Shown: positions 52,685 to 61,749 of the stretch, piece by piece | Numbering within the stretch: position 1 is the stretch's first letter | How the letters are laid out: each line of letters begins with the position of its first letter | Origin: Streptomyces zagrosensis | GTDB taxonomy: Bacteria; Actinomycetota; Actinomycetes; Streptomycetales; Streptomycetaceae | Length of the DNA: 64,000 nucleotides | Direction of reading: 5' to 3' | Assembly: GCF_014203645.1 (NCBI RefSeq) | Contig: NZ_JACHJL010000008.1 | Coordinates: 124,001-188,000 of the forward strand | Notes under the pieces: generated by a model | The model's database searches: none | Seen by the model: the letters and a program-made list of their open reading frames with translations, nothing else | Told to the model about the DNA's origin: nothing | Made by a program: the position numbers and the translations under genes

Positions 52685-54127
52685 GTGCCAGACGCCGACC
52701 TTCGACGGCCTTGGCTTGTGCTCGCCATCTGCTGCATGAGCCTGCTGATCGTCAGCCTCGACAACACCATCTTGAACGTCGCCCTGCCCACCATCCAGCG
52801 TGAACTGCACACCTCGGTTTCCGGCCTGCAATGGACGGTCAATGCCTACACACTGGTGCTGGCAAGCTTGTTGATGCTCTCCGGATCGACCGCCGACCGC
52901 ATAGGCCGCCGCCGCACCTTCCAGCTCGGACTAGTGATCTTCACCGCGGCATCCCTGCTGTGCAGCCTGGCTCCCGGGCTTGGCTGGCTCATCGCCGCGC
53001 GCATGCTCCAGGCGGTCGGCGGCTCGATGCTCAACCCTGTCGCCATGTCCATCATCAGCAATGCCTTCACCGACTCCCGCCAACGCGCCCGCGCTATCGG
53101 CGTGTGGAGCGGCGTCGTGGGCATCAGCATGGCCGCCGGGCCGATCGTCGGTGGAGCGCTGGTGGAGTCGGCCGGCTGGCGGGCCATTTTCTGGCTCAAC
53201 GTACCCATCGGCCTGGCCGCGCTGTTCCTGACCCGCAAGTACGTGCCCGAATCGCGGGCGCCGCGAGCTCGCCGAGTGGACCCGGTCGGCCAGGCACTCT
53301 TCGTCGTACTGCTCGCCACACTCATGTACGCGATCATCGAGTCTCCGAACCGCGGTGGGACCTCGCCGCTGGTCGTCGGCTGCGCGGCGGCGGCGCTCTG
53401 CGCGCTGCTGGGACTGTTGTGGTACGAACCCAGGCGCACCGACCCCCTCATCGACCTGCGGTTCTTCCGCTCCGCACCGTTCTCGGGTGCCACCGTGATC
53501 GCGGTTGCCGCTTTCGCCAGCCTGGGTGGCTTCCTCTTCGTCAGTTCCCTGTACTTGCAAAATGTGCGGCAGCTCGACCCGCTACACGCCGGCCTGTTCA
53601 TGCTCCCCATGGCGGTCATGGCGCTGGTGACCGCACCCATATCCGGCCGCATGGTGGCCTCGCGGGGACCGCGTATCCCCTTGCTGCTCGCGGGGACGGC
53701 GTTGTGCGCGAGCGCCGTGCTTCAGGCACTCACCTACTCCGAGCAGCTTCCGGCGACGCTGCTTGTCGTTGCGTACCTGCTCTTCGGCACCGGCTTCGGT
53801 CTGGCCAACGCGCCCATCACCAATACCGCCGTATCAGGAATGCCCCGCTCGCAGGCCGGCGTCGCGGCAGCGGTGGCCTCCACCAGTCGGCAGCTCGGCC
53901 AGTCCCTCGGCGTGGCTGTCATCGGCGCCCTCATGGCCGGCGCAGCGCACACGAACGCGGCGGCCTTCATCGACGCGAGCCGCAAGGCGTGGTGGATCAT
54001 CGCCGGTTGCGGCGCCGCCGTGCTGGTCGTGGGTACGCTCACTTCCGGCCGTTGGGCCCGGGCAACGGCCCAGCACACAGCGGAGCGGCTCGCTGCCGAG
54101 GAAACGAAGGAGACAGTGACCACCTGA
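52685..54127 (+). CDS. MFS drug exporter, DHA2 (14-helix) type
   Basis: 480 residues from a GTG behind CTGGAG. LLIVSLDNTILNVALPTIQ is the motif D1 of the DHA2 family, GSTADRIGRRRTFQLGLV motif A, and RMLQAVGGSMLNPVAMSII and WLNVPIGLAALFLTRKYVPE motifs B/C follow. Hydrophobicity gives about 14 helices. It should export toxic compounds using the proton gradient. The MarR gene overlaps its stop (TGATG), forming an autoregulated exporter operon. Confidence 0.92.
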   Translation: MPDADLRRPWLVLAICCMSLLIVSLDNTILNVALPTIQRELHTSVSGLQWTVNAYTLVLASLLMLSGSTADRIGRRRTFQLGLVIFTAASLLCSLAPGLGWLIAARMLQAVGGSMLNPVAMSIISNAFTDSRQRARAIGVWSGVVGISMAAGPIVGGALVESAGWRAIFWLNVPIGLAALFLTRKYVPESRAPRARRVDPVGQALFVVLLATLMYAIIESPNRGGTSPLVVGCAAAALCALLGLLWYEPRRTDPLIDLRFFRSAPFSGATVIAVAAFASLGGFLFVSSLYLQNVRQLDPLHAGLFMLPMAVMALVTAPISGRMVASRGPRIPLLLAGTALCASAVLQALTYSEQLPATLLVVAYLLFGTGFGLANAPITNTAVSGMPRSQAGVAAAVASTSRQLGQSLGVAVIGALMAGAAHTNAAAFIDASRKAWWIIAGCGAAVLVVGTLTSGRWARATAQHTAERLAAEETKETVTT

Positions 54128-54582
54128 TGGAGCACCTGCACGCCAACGAACACCCCCAGGAGGGGGGCGACGCCACCGCCAAGACGGCAGCCCGAGCCTG
54201 GCAGGGGCTGAACACACTCCTGATAGAGCGCTACAACCGGCGCAGGATCGTCGCCGAAGCCCTCGGCATGAGCTTCAGTCGCGTCAGGGCGCTGCGCCGC
54301 CTCGCCGCCGGCCCGATCACGCTGCGGGAACTGGCCGAGCAGATGAGTGCCGACCCGCCCTACACCACCGTCATCGTTGATGACCTCGTGCGGCGCGGCC
54401 TCGCCGAACGCGTCACCAATGCCGCCGACCGCCGGTCCAAACTGGTCCACCTCACGCAGCCGGGACAGGTGACGGCTGCCCGTGCCATCGACATCCTCAC
54501 CACCCCGCCGGACGCCCTGCTCGCTCTGCCTCCAGAGGACATCGAGGCGCTCGACCGCGTGGTGGCGAAACTTCTAGGCTGA
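54127..54582 (+). CDS. MarR-family transcriptional repressor
   Basis: 151 residues; its ATG overlaps the MFS stop. FSRVRALRRLAAGPITLREL, AEQMSADPPYTTVIVDDLV and RGLAERVTNAADRRSKLVHL form the winged helix of MarR, with the D-x-R-S-K wing. It is likely to repress the promoter before the MFS gene (dyad at 52635-52648) and to respond to a compound exported by it. The family call is sure; the operator link is inference. Confidence 0.92.
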   Translation: MEHLHANEHPQEGGDATAKTAARAWQGLNTLLIERYNRRRIVAEALGMSFSRVRALRRLAAGPITLRELAEQMSADPPYTTVIVDDLVRRGLAERVTNAADRRSKLVHLTQPGQVTAARAIDILTTPPDALLALPPEDIEALDRVVAKLLG

Positions 54583-55225
54583 GCCTTGCCGACTTGCTGA
54601 CTTGTGGAATGTGCCTTCGCCGAAGGTGAGCACGATGCTGTAGACCAGTTCACGGCCACCCTGGTCGGTGACGTACCGGGAGGCGCGGACGCTCCGGTCA
54701 GGGGCCCGGTCTTCGCGCGGCCGTTACGAGCCGCTGGCGTGCCGCACATGCGCGAGGGCCAGTGGGGCCCCCTCCAGCCGATGGGCCGGGTCACTGCGGC
54801 GTCCACCGGGCTGAGTCAGCCCAGCCGGATCGCCGCACTCGCCGATGGACGACTGCATGTCGTCGCCCACGAATGGAACGCCGATTCCCGCTGCTGGCAG
54901 ATCACCCAACTCTCCGCCAACGGCCCTTGCGGCTCATGGCAGTTCTGCCCCAGCACCGGATGCGCGTGAGCACTTACCGACCTGCTGCTCTGGAAGCGCC
55001 GGGACGGCGGGGCCCGGGACAGGGGCACAAGGACCCCGGTGCGGCGCTCCAGCGACGTGCGGTGACACAACACACCCCAGGTGCACCGCGGTTCACCCTT
55101 TGTTGGGAGATCACGTTCCGCAGCACACTTCCCGGATACCGCCCGATTCTCGCCGGACTGCCCGTAGTGTGACCTTCTCGCCGGGGCCAAGGGGGGTTCC
55201 CGGCCATGATCACGAGGAATCGCTC
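54583..55225. other. Gene-poor region with a fragment
   Basis: The only supported coding character is the fragment at 54604-54969 (separate entry). The rest shows no domain, RNA gene or clear terminator. Confidence 0.4.
54604..54969 (+). pseudogene. Fragment of a WGPLQP-type secreted repeat protein
   Basis: The last 70 codons (GQWGPLQPMGRVTAASTGLS, ALADGRLHVVAHEWNADSRC, ITQLSANGPCGSWQFCPSTG) look like two repeats of a beta-propeller of the type GPW-x-P-L/M-G found in secreted actinomycete lectin-like proteins. The start of the frame has no signal peptide and a different character. It is probably the end of a truncated gene. Low confidence. Confidence 0.3.
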
Positions 55226-55678
55226 ATGTTTTCCATACGTACCGCGACCTGTGCTGCCGTTGTCGCGGGGGTGGCTTTGGTGCCGCTGCTGCCCACTCAG
55301 GCCCAGGCCGCCGGCTCCGTACACCTGCACAAGATCTACTACGACAGCCCCGGCAAGGACGACCGGTCTACCAAAAGCTTGAACGCGGAGTACGTGCAGG
55401 TCAAGAACTCGACCAAGCGCGGTGTGAACCTCAGAGGCTGGACGGTCACCGACGCCTCCCGGCACAAGTACACCTTCGGTTCCTACACGCTGGGCGCGGG
55501 CAAGACCGTGACGGTTCGCACCGGTAGTGGCAATGACAACGCGTCCACGAAGTACCAGGACCGGCGGGCCTACGTGTGGAACAACGACAAGGACACCGCG
55601 ACGCTGCGGAAGTCCTCCGGTAGCCGCGTAGACGCCTGCTCGTACAACTCGACCCGGTACGACTACAAGATGTGCTGA
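55226..55678 (+). CDS. Secreted lamin-tail-domain (LTD) protein
   Basis: 150 residues; ATG behind GAGGA. A classic signal peptide (RTATCAAVVAGVALVPLLPT, cleavage after AQA) is followed by an immunoglobulin-like LTD: VHLHKIYYDSPGKDDRS, LNAEYVQVKNSTKRGVNLRG, WTVTDASRHKYTFGSYTLGA, KTVTVRTGSGNDN and RAYVWNNDKDTATLRKSSG. Two Cys at the end (DACSYNSTRYDYKMC) could pair. LTDs are found in secreted nucleases and in small stand-alone actinomycete proteins. Function unknown. Confidence 0.85.
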   Translation: MFSIRTATCAAVVAGVALVPLLPTQAQAAGSVHLHKIYYDSPGKDDRSTKSLNAEYVQVKNSTKRGVNLRGWTVTDASRHKYTFGSYTLGAGKTVTVRTGSGNDNASTKYQDRRAYVWNNDKDTATLRKSSGSRVDACSYNSTRYDYKMC

Positions 55679-55795
55679 GCCGTCCGCGATCGGCCCGCCG
55701 CTGCGGCTGACCGGTAGGCAGCCGGGCAGGCGGGTAGGCGGGTAGGCCCGCACGGGCGCCGCGCCGCGCGGGCGTACGCGCTGTACTGGGCCTGT

Positions 55796-55895
55796 GCCGT
55801 GCGGGGCCCGCGCCGCACGAGGTCACGCGCCGTGCGGGGCCCGCACCGTACGACGTTACGCGCCGTGCGGGCCCCCGCCGTCGTGCGGCGTTACG
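55796..55895. repeat. 33-bp tandem repeat, three copies
   Basis: Copies at 55796-55828, 55829-55861 and 55862-55895 (units begin GCCGTGCGGG and end in TTACGC or TCACGC; the third is diverged). The last copy reaches into the end of the minus-strand threonine-synthase-like gene. The units contain short dyads and may work as a terminator. No spacers, so not CRISPR. Confidence 0.75.
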
Positions 55896-57117
55896 CGTCG
55901 ATGCCGGCGGACCGCAGTCGGCGCCGCACCTCCGCCCACTCCGGGGGCACCGGCTCGCTGGTGTGCAGGCCGACCGACACGTCCTTGAAGCCGCTTGAGG
56001 TGGACACGCACACCACCGGGCCCTCCATGTCCCCGCACTGGCGCAGACCCGCGAGTCCGGCGGCTGCGGACAGTTCCGCCCACAGCCCCGAAGAGGCCAA
56101 CTCCCGTTGAGCTGCGTGCAGTTCGTTGTCGCTCAGCAGCAGCGGACGGCCTCCGCTCTCGCGGAGTGCGACGACGCCCCGGTAGCCGCCGACGGAACAG
56201 TCGATGCCGTACGCGTCGGTGGGGCCAACAGCGACCTCGGTCGCGGGGACGCCCTCGCGTACCGCCGCCGACAGCGGGCCACCAGCGGCGGGCTCACAGG
56301 CGAAGATCCGCGGTACGGCGCCGGTGACGCCGAGGCGGCGCAGTTCGGCGAAGCCCTTCCAAACACCGTAGAGGAGTTCGCCGTAGCCCGACGGCACGAA
56401 GACCGCCGCCGGGACCCCGAGGTCGGCGTGGATCTCGTACGCGATGGTCTTGTAGCCCTCGGCCCCGAAGGCGTGCCCGGTGTGGGTGGTGGTCAGGTTG
56501 CTGACCGGGTACAGCCCGCAGTCTTCGACGACCTTGTGCATCAGCGGCCACCGATCGGCCACCGGCACCGGCAGCACCACCGCGCCGTAGGCGTGCATGA
56601 AGGCGTCAACCGCCGGTGGCGTGTCCTCAGCGGTGAAGACCACGCAGCGCAACCCGGCCCGCGCCGCGTACGCCGCTGCCGCCGCACCGTGGTTGCCGGA
56701 TGAGGCCACCACGATGCCCGAGGCCCCGGCTCGCAATGCCGCGCTCGTCGTGCAGCGGTTGAGCCGATCCTTGTGACTCCACGTGGGGTTGCGCGATTCG
56801 TCCTTGATGAAGACGCCGGGCTCCAACTCGATCAGTGGGGTGCCGCCCTCGCCGAGACTCGGCGCGTTCAACGGCGGAAGCAGCGGCGCCCAGCGCTCGA
56901 TGCCAGCGCTCGGAGATATGGCGTGCGCCGCGGCGTACCCCGGGTCGAACAGAGCGATGTCCACGCTGTCGTACGCGTAGTCCACCTCGACCGGATAGGA
57001 GATGGTGGCGGTGCTGGTCTGGGGGCAGCCCATGGTCAGCGCGGGCCACAGCGGGTACCTGATGGTCGGATCGCCGAGAGATCGCTGGGCGGTCGCCAGT
57101 GTGCTGTTAGCTGTCAC
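55891..57117 (-). CDS. Threonine-synthase-like PLP enzyme
   Basis: 408 residues if started at the GTG at 57117; no strong ribosome site supports it, and the ATG at residue 29 is an alternative. The fold-II PLP lysine is Lys116 in NPTWSHKDRLN, IVVASSGNHGAAAAAYAARA is the phosphate/substrate loop, and VFVPSGYGELLYGVWKGF the glycine-rich loop. It resembles threonine synthase/diaminopropionate-type enzymes, with SHKDR in place of SFKDR. The true ThrC is usually next to thrB and hom, which are absent here, so a beta-replacement or lyase on another amino acid is possible. Divergent from the MerR gene. Confidence 0.78.
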   Translation of the reverse strand: MTANSTLATAQRSLGDPTIRYPLWPALTMGCPQTSTATISYPVEVDYAYDSVDIALFDPGYAAAHAISPSAGIERWAPLLPPLNAPSLGEGGTPLIELEPGVFIKDESRNPTWSHKDRLNRCTTSAALRAGASGIVVASSGNHGAAAAAYAARAGLRCVVFTAEDTPPAVDAFMHAYGAVVLPVPVADRWPLMHKVVEDCGLYPVSNLTTTHTGHAFGAEGYKTIAYEIHADLGVPAAVFVPSGYGELLYGVWKGFAELRRLGVTGAVPRIFACEPAAGGPLSAAVREGVPATEVAVGPTDAYGIDCSVGGYRGVVALRESGGRPLLLSDNELHAAQRELASSGLWAELSAAAGLAGLRQCGDMEGPVVCVSTSSGFKDVSVGLHTSEPVPPEWAEVRRRLRSAGIDA

Positions 57118-57150
57118 GGCTGACGAGCCTAGGCGGTCTTCCCCCTTGCG

Positions 57151-57182
57151 TGACACGTCACTTGACCTTGTCGCGGCGTCAA
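57151..57182. promoter_or_regulatory. MerR-type operator/promoter between divergent genes
   Basis: TGACACGTCA (57151-57160, TGAC/GTCA arms) is followed by TTGAC-N11-GTCAA (57162-57182), with the left arm serving as a -35 TTGACC. A long spacer under a dyad is the layout of MerR-regulated promoters. It lies 17 bases before the MerR start and 34 before the divergent GTG. Confidence 0.65.
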
Positions 57183-57198
57183 CGTTTCTACTGGCCAC

Positions 57199-58002
57199 AT
57201 GCGTATTGGAGAACTCGCCGCCCTCACGGGCGTAACCCCCCGCACCGTGCGGCACTACCACCGCATCGGACTGCTGCCCGAGCCCGTGCGGCGGGCCAAC
57301 GGCTATCGGGTGTACGGGCTGCGCGACGCGGTGGCACTCGCCCGCGTCCGGCGCCTCACGGAGCTGGGGCTGAGCCTGGACGAGGTGCGCGATGTGCTCG
57401 CCGACGACGCCGGCAAGGAGCTGCGCGAGGTGCTGAGCGAACTCGATGCGGATCTGGCCCGGCAGGAGGAGACCATCCGGCTGCGCCGGGCGCGCCTTGC
57501 CGAGTTGCTGGAGCTGTCCGCGGAAGGCGAGGGGCTGCCGGCGGAGGGCCCCGTGTCGGCCGAGGTCGCCGCTGTTTTCCGGGAAATGGCCCGGACATCG
57601 GCGAAGCTGCCGGGCCCGGAACCGGCGATGGCCGCGAAGGAGCGCGAGCTGATCGCGCTGCTCGATGGGACCGCGTCCACCGAGGCCCGCGGCTGGCTGG
57701 CCGCAATGACGCGGTCGATGGGCGCGGACCCGGCAGCGATGGAGCGCGCGTACGAGGTGTACGTGCGGATGGATGCGCTGGCCGAAGCGCCGGTCGGCGA
57801 TCCGCGGGTGGCGGAGCTGGCGCGGGCCATCGCGGCGCAGGTGCCGGACGAGGTGGTGGACGCGATGGCCGATGCCGCCATCCGTGACTCCGACGCCGAG
57901 CCGGGTGGCGCCTTCGCCGAGGCCCTTTACGCGGACTTCGCCCCTGCCCAGGCCGAGGCCATTCGGCAAGCCGTACGACTACTCCAGGAGCAGTCCCCAT
58001 GA
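57199..58002 (+). CDS. MerR-family transcriptional regulator
   Basis: 267 residues. MRIGELAALTGVTPRTVRHY is the MerR helix-turn-helix, RANGYRVYGLRDAVALARVR the wing, and a long dimerisation helix follows (LRRARLAELLELSAEGEG). The C-terminal 150 residues are an Ala/Glu-rich helical domain without Cys, so it senses an organic ligand rather than metal. The dyad immediately upstream suggests autoregulation and control of the divergent PLP enzyme. Its stop overlaps the next start (ATGA). Confidence 0.9.
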   Translation: MRIGELAALTGVTPRTVRHYHRIGLLPEPVRRANGYRVYGLRDAVALARVRRLTELGLSLDEVRDVLADDAGKELREVLSELDADLARQEETIRLRRARLAELLELSAEGEGLPAEGPVSAEVAAVFREMARTSAKLPGPEPAMAAKERELIALLDGTASTEARGWLAAMTRSMGADPAAMERAYEVYVRMDALAEAPVGDPRVAELARAIAAQVPDEVVDAMADAAIRDSDAEPGGAFAEALYADFAPAQAEAIRQAVRLLQEQSP

Positions 58003-58751
58003 CCCACACCACACACGCCACATCCGCACGCCCTCCAACATCCGGGCACCGACTGGCGCGCTGCCGCCGCTGGGCCCGCACCCGGGCACTCTCCCTGGCA
58101 ACTGCCAGCGCTGCCGTGGTGCGGACGACCATGCCACCAAAGCTACGGCGCCTGATGCGGCATGACTTCGTGCTGTCGGCGAGCCTGTTGCGCTGGCTCG
58201 CCCGCCGCCGCCCGCACGGGGTGCGCGACGGCGATACGGCGGTCGCTTACGCCGGGGCGCAATCGGCAGCCCTGTACGGGATGCTCTTCGTCTGCCTCGT
58301 GGAGACGGTGGCGCTGGCGTATCTCATCCCATGGCCGCTGGTGCACCGAATCGTGCTGGTCATCGACGTGTACGGCATCGTGTTCGTGCTGGGCCTGCAC
58401 GCCGCGTGTGTGATGCGCCCGCATGTCATCGGCGCGGACGGCTCGCTGCGCCTACGGTACGGGCCGCTAGTGGACATCCACATACCCGCCGACCGCATCA
58501 GCTCCGCGCGCCTCCATCTACGCTCCCCCACGGGCCGGCTGGTCGAGATCGGCGATGACCAAACGGCCGACCTCGTCGTCGGCGGGCAGACCACCCTCAC
58601 CGTCGAGTTGACCGAGCCAGTCTCCTTCCTACGCCCCCTCGGCAGCCCGACCAGCGCCCGCACGCTGCGGTTCTACGCCGACGATCCGCGGTCTGCGCTG
58701 GTTGCGCTGGCCGCGCTGGTCACGGTCAAGACGGCGGAAGCCGAGAGGTGA
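57999..58751 (+). CDS. Membrane protein of unknown function, MerR-coupled
   Basis: 250 residues, ATG overlapping the MerR stop. An Arg-rich N-terminus (about 75 residues) precedes two hydrophobic helices (QSAALYGMLFVCLVETVALA and RIVLVIDVYGIVFVLGLHAA), then a soluble domain with SLRLRYGPLVDIHIPADRIS and LTVELTEPVSFLRPLGSPTS, reminiscent of PH-like/bPH domains of actinomycete membrane proteins. Translational coupling implies that it belongs to the MerR regulon. No function known. Confidence 0.7.
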   Translation: MTHTTHATSARPPTSGHRLARCRRWARTRALSLATASAAVVRTTMPPKLRRLMRHDFVLSASLLRWLARRRPHGVRDGDTAVAYAGAQSAALYGMLFVCLVETVALAYLIPWPLVHRIVLVIDVYGIVFVLGLHAACVMRPHVIGADGSLRLRYGPLVDIHIPADRISSARLHLRSPTGRLVEIGDDQTADLVVGGQTTLTVELTEPVSFLRPLGSPTSARTLRFYADDPRSALVALAALVTVKTAEAER

Positions 58752-58960
58752 GGCGTCTGCGGCAGGCCGCGGGCGGTCCCAGGAACGTGAAGTAGTCCTT
58801 GAGGTCGTGGGCGTACGCCTTGGATCGTGTTCGGGGGCCGCTCGATGTCTGTCAGGTACGCCAGATATTGCTCGATCGGCCCGACTGGGACATCGTCGTC
58901 GCCCAGTACCGTCCACGACTCAAGCCGCGTGGTCGGTGACAGGACACGGTGAACCAGCAT
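58752..58960 (-). pseudogene. Tyrosine integrase N-terminal stub, frameshifted
   Basis: From an ATG at 58960 the minus strand reads VPVGPIEQYLAYLTDIERPP and NTIQG. After a one-base shift the natural continuation is AYAHDLKDYFTFLG. Both are the SAM-like N-terminal domain of a phage-type integrase. The catalytic part is missing. It is a short remnant of a further mobile element, apparently unrelated to the tRNA-Pro site. Confidence 0.7.
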
Positions 58961-59264
58961 GCTTCCTCCGGGAATTCACGTGATGGACGGCGGCAGATAA
59001 GCACATCCATCAGGCAGATCATCCGGGCACAGCAGCCCTTCATCTACGTGGGAGGCAGCGCTTCTCAGCATCAAGATAATGGTCATTTGTCAGAGCGTCG
59101 GGTCGAGGCAGTCGAGGCTGCGGCTTGGCTCAGGAGTCGTAGGCCCTGCTTCGGCCGGTTGTCAGACTCCTCCAGGGAGTGACCCGACACACGGGGCCGC
59201 CCGCCGTTAGCTCTCGGCGGAGCTGCCGGAGCTGTCGGAGCTGTCGGAGAGCGGGGCCGAGGGG
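58961..59264. other. Intergenic, no gene seen
   Basis: About 300 bases between the integrase stub and the TetR stop. Only short frames without domain support. Confidence 0.4.
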
Positions 59265-59909
59265 TCAGCTCCGGTAGCCGTTGAGGAAGACATGGACGCC
59301 GGCGGCGATCCTGTCGTCGATGTCCTCCTGTGTGGCTGCGCCGGAGCCTGGGCGGGAGGGGTCCACGGCTGAGATCAGCAGCATGAGGTGGACGGCTGCC
59401 TGGTCCGGGTCGGCGGTGCGGAGCAGCCCCTGGTCCGACCATTGGCGCAGGTGTTTGGCAAGTTCGCGGCGGACCCGCAGAGGGCCGGTTTCCTGCCAGA
59501 CGTCGATGGCGGCCTGCGGGATGTGTCCGGCGTCGGCGTTGATCTGGCGTACGAGTGCGAAGTGCGCCGAGTGCGCGGCAGTCATCGGGGTGACGAAGTC
59601 CCGGCCGAAGTCGAGGAGGTCGGCCTCCAGGTTGGTGATCTTGCGCAGGTGCCGGTCGATGATGGCGAGTTGGGCTTCCGCAGCGAGGGTGGCGCTCTCC
59701 TGGATGGTGGCCTGGAAGAGCTCGGCCTTGTCCGTGAAGTGGTTGTAGATGGTGCGCGTGGACACCCCGGCCTCGGCGGCGATGGCGTCGATGCTGGCCC
59801 GGGTGTAGCCGTCCCGGGCGAAGACGGTCAGTGCGCCGCCGAGGATTGCCTGGCGCTTGTCCGCCGACCGGCCTCGGGGGCGTCCGGTTGCGGTGTTCTG
59901 ACTGGCCAT
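59265..59909 (-). CDS. TetR-family transcriptional repressor
   Basis: 214 residues from the ATG at 59909. RQAILGGALTVFARDGYTRA and IAAEAGVSTRTIYNHFTDKA are the TetR helix-turn-helix with the YNHF signature; the C-terminal domain (TAAHSAHFALVRQINADAG, VHLMLLISAVDPSRPGSGA) is of the AefR-like TetR_C type. It is divergent from an FMN reductase and aldo/keto reductase pair that it probably represses through the 14-bp dyad in the shared promoter. Redox-active ligands are plausible. Confidence 0.92.
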   Translation of the reverse strand: MASQNTATGRPRGRSADKRQAILGGALTVFARDGYTRASIDAIAAEAGVSTRTIYNHFTDKAELFQATIQESATLAAEAQLAIIDRHLRKITNLEADLLDFGRDFVTPMTAAHSAHFALVRQINADAGHIPQAAIDVWQETGPLRVRRELAKHLRQWSDQGLLRTADPDQAAVHLMLLISAVDPSRPGSGAATQEDIDDRIAAGVHVFLNGYRS

Positions 59910-59946
59910 ACTGGGTCCTCCAGGCTTTTTTGCAGCGTTCGTTTTA

Positions 59947-59960
59947 CTAAATGCATTGAG
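59947..59960. promoter_or_regulatory. TetR operator candidate
   Basis: CTAAATGCATTGAG is a 14-bp dyad with a single mismatch around a perfect AATGCATT core, placed in the AT-rich divergent promoter between the TetR gene and the FMN reductase gene. Confidence 0.6.
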
Positions 59961-60039
59961 CGTTGTACTTTACCTCGTGTTGAGGCACACAGCACCGCGG
60001 TACGCCGCTGCGTGTGCACGCCGAGTCCAGGAGAGACAC

Positions 60040-60651
60040 ATGCTCAAGATCGCCATCATCATCGGCAGCACCCGGCCGTCCCGCAGAACGGCCGTCGCGG
60101 CCGAGTGGGTCGCGCAAGTCTCCGCCCGGCACACAGCCGCTACCCGGGGGGAGGTGGCCTTCGAAATCGTGGACCTGGCGGACTACGCGCTTCCCGCCCT
60201 GGATGAGCCGCTCCCTGCCCTGTTCGGGGACTATCGCCATCCGCACACTGTCCAGTGGGCACATACCATCGCCTCCTTCGACGGGTTCGTCTTCGTCACC
60301 CCGGAGTACAACCACTCCTTCCCCGGCGCGTTGAAGAACGCGATCGACTTCCTGTACGCGGAGTGGAACAACAAGGCGGCCGGGTTCGTCAGCCACGGCG
60401 TACATGGCGGTATCCGCGCCGTGGAGCATCTGCGGCTGACGATGACCGAACTTCAGGTCGCCAATGTGCGCACCCAAGTCGCCCTCTCGGCCTTCACGGA
60501 CTTCGCTATCACCGACCCGTCCGAGCCGGGTGTCATCACCCCGGGGCCCCATCAAGAATCGACGTTGTACGAGCTGCTGGACGAGGTCATCGCCTGGTCC
60601 GGGGTGCTCAAGCCGCTGCGTACGGCCACCGCGCAGACTGCACCCGCGTAG
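60040..60651 (+). CDS. NADPH-dependent FMN reductase
   Basis: 203 residues; ATG with AGGAGAG upstream. IIIGSTRPSRRTAVAAEWVA is the flavodoxin-like FMN phosphate loop, VFVTPEYNHSFPGALKNAID the second FMN segment, and the C-terminus folds as in YieF/ArsH-like reductases. It reduces FMN or quinones with NADPH. It is first in the TetR-controlled pair, 39 bases from the aldo/keto reductase gene. Likely an oxidative or electrophile stress function. Confidence 0.9.
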   Translation: MLKIAIIIGSTRPSRRTAVAAEWVAQVSARHTAATRGEVAFEIVDLADYALPALDEPLPALFGDYRHPHTVQWAHTIASFDGFVFVTPEYNHSFPGALKNAIDFLYAEWNNKAAGFVSHGVHGGIRAVEHLRLTMTELQVANVRTQVALSAFTDFAITDPSEPGVITPGPHQESTLYELLDEVIAWSGVLKPLRTATAQTAPA

Positions 60652-60690
60652 CGACCAGCATCCGGACCAACCACGAAGACCGGGGGAGTC

Positions 60691-61665
60691 ATGCAGTACC
60701 GACTACTGGGCAGGACCGGGCTCCGCGTCTCGGAACTGTTCCTGGGCGCCATGAGCTTCGGGGACGGCGGCGCCTCGCCCGCCGAGGCCCGCCGCATCAT
60801 CGACCTTTACGACGACACCGGCGGCAACGTGATCGACACCGCCAACGTCTACCGTGACGGGCAGAGCGAAAGCATCCTCGGCGACGTCCTGCACGGCCGC
60901 CGCGACCGCTTTGTCCTGGCGACCAAGTACACGCTCTCGCGCGACATCACCGACCCCAACGCCGCGGGCAATCACCGCAAGAGTCTCACCCTGTCCCTGG
61001 AACAGAGCCTCAAGCGGCTGCGGACCGACTACATCGACATCTACTGGGCACACCTGTGGGACCGGCACACCCCCGTCGACGAGACCATGCGGGCGCTGGA
61101 CGACGCCGTCCGCGCGGGCAAAATACTCTACGTCGGGATCTCCGATGCCCCCGCATGGGTCGTCGCCCAAGCCAATACGCTGGCCCACTGGCGAGGCTGG
61201 ACACCCTTCGCTGGCCTGCAAGTGCCCTACAACCTGCTGCAACGGGACATCGAGCGCGAACTGCTGCCTATGGCCGAGTCGTTCGAGATGACCGTCGCAG
61301 CGTGGAGCCCCCTGGCGCACGGCGTCTTGACCGGCCGATCCTGCGACCTCACCCCCCAGCAACACACCGTGGTCGCAGCCGTTCGTGAGGTCGCCGACGA
61401 GATCGGCGCCACGCCCGCCCAGGTCGCCCTCGCCTGGACCCGGTCACATTCCGCGGCTGTGCATCCAATCCTGGGCGCCAGCACTGTCGAACAGCTGGCC
61501 GACAACCTCGGCGTGCTCGACACAACCCTGTCCGAGGAACAGGTACGGCGCCTGGAAGCCGCCGCTGACTTCACTCTCGGATTCCCCAGTGACTTCCTCG
61601 CGCAGTCCCACCCCGGGGCGTTCGGCACAGCCAGTAACGGCCTTGACCGAGGTGCCAGGAGGTGA
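60691..61665 (+). CDS. Aldo/keto reductase
   Basis: 324 residues; ATG with GGGGGAG upstream. The catalytic tetrad is visible: Asp and Tyr in VIDTANVYRDGQSE, Lys in FVLATKYT and His in YWAHLWDRHTP. HPILGASTVEQLADNLGVL near the C-terminus is the NADP-binding region of the AKR11/yakc type. It reduces aldehydes and ketones with NADPH. Co-transcribed with the FMN reductase under the divergent TetR. Confidence 0.92.
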   Translation: MQYRLLGRTGLRVSELFLGAMSFGDGGASPAEARRIIDLYDDTGGNVIDTANVYRDGQSESILGDVLHGRRDRFVLATKYTLSRDITDPNAAGNHRKSLTLSLEQSLKRLRTDYIDIYWAHLWDRHTPVDETMRALDDAVRAGKILYVGISDAPAWVVAQANTLAHWRGWTPFAGLQVPYNLLQRDIERELLPMAESFEMTVAAWSPLAHGVLTGRSCDLTPQQHTVVAAVREVADEIGATPAQVALAWTRSHSAAVHPILGASTVEQLADNLGVLDTTLSEEQVRRLEAAADFTLGFPSDFLAQSHPGAFGTASNGLDRGARR

Positions 61666-61749
61666 CGGAATCGGGACCAGTGGACGTCGGAGCAGCAAAC
61701 TGGTCTTGACCGCCCCCAGCCTCGCCACGGGCGACGACGCGGAGCGCGC

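Noticed and set aside
55796..55895. Possible CRISPR array
   Set aside because: Units are contiguous with no spacers and no cas genes are nearby.
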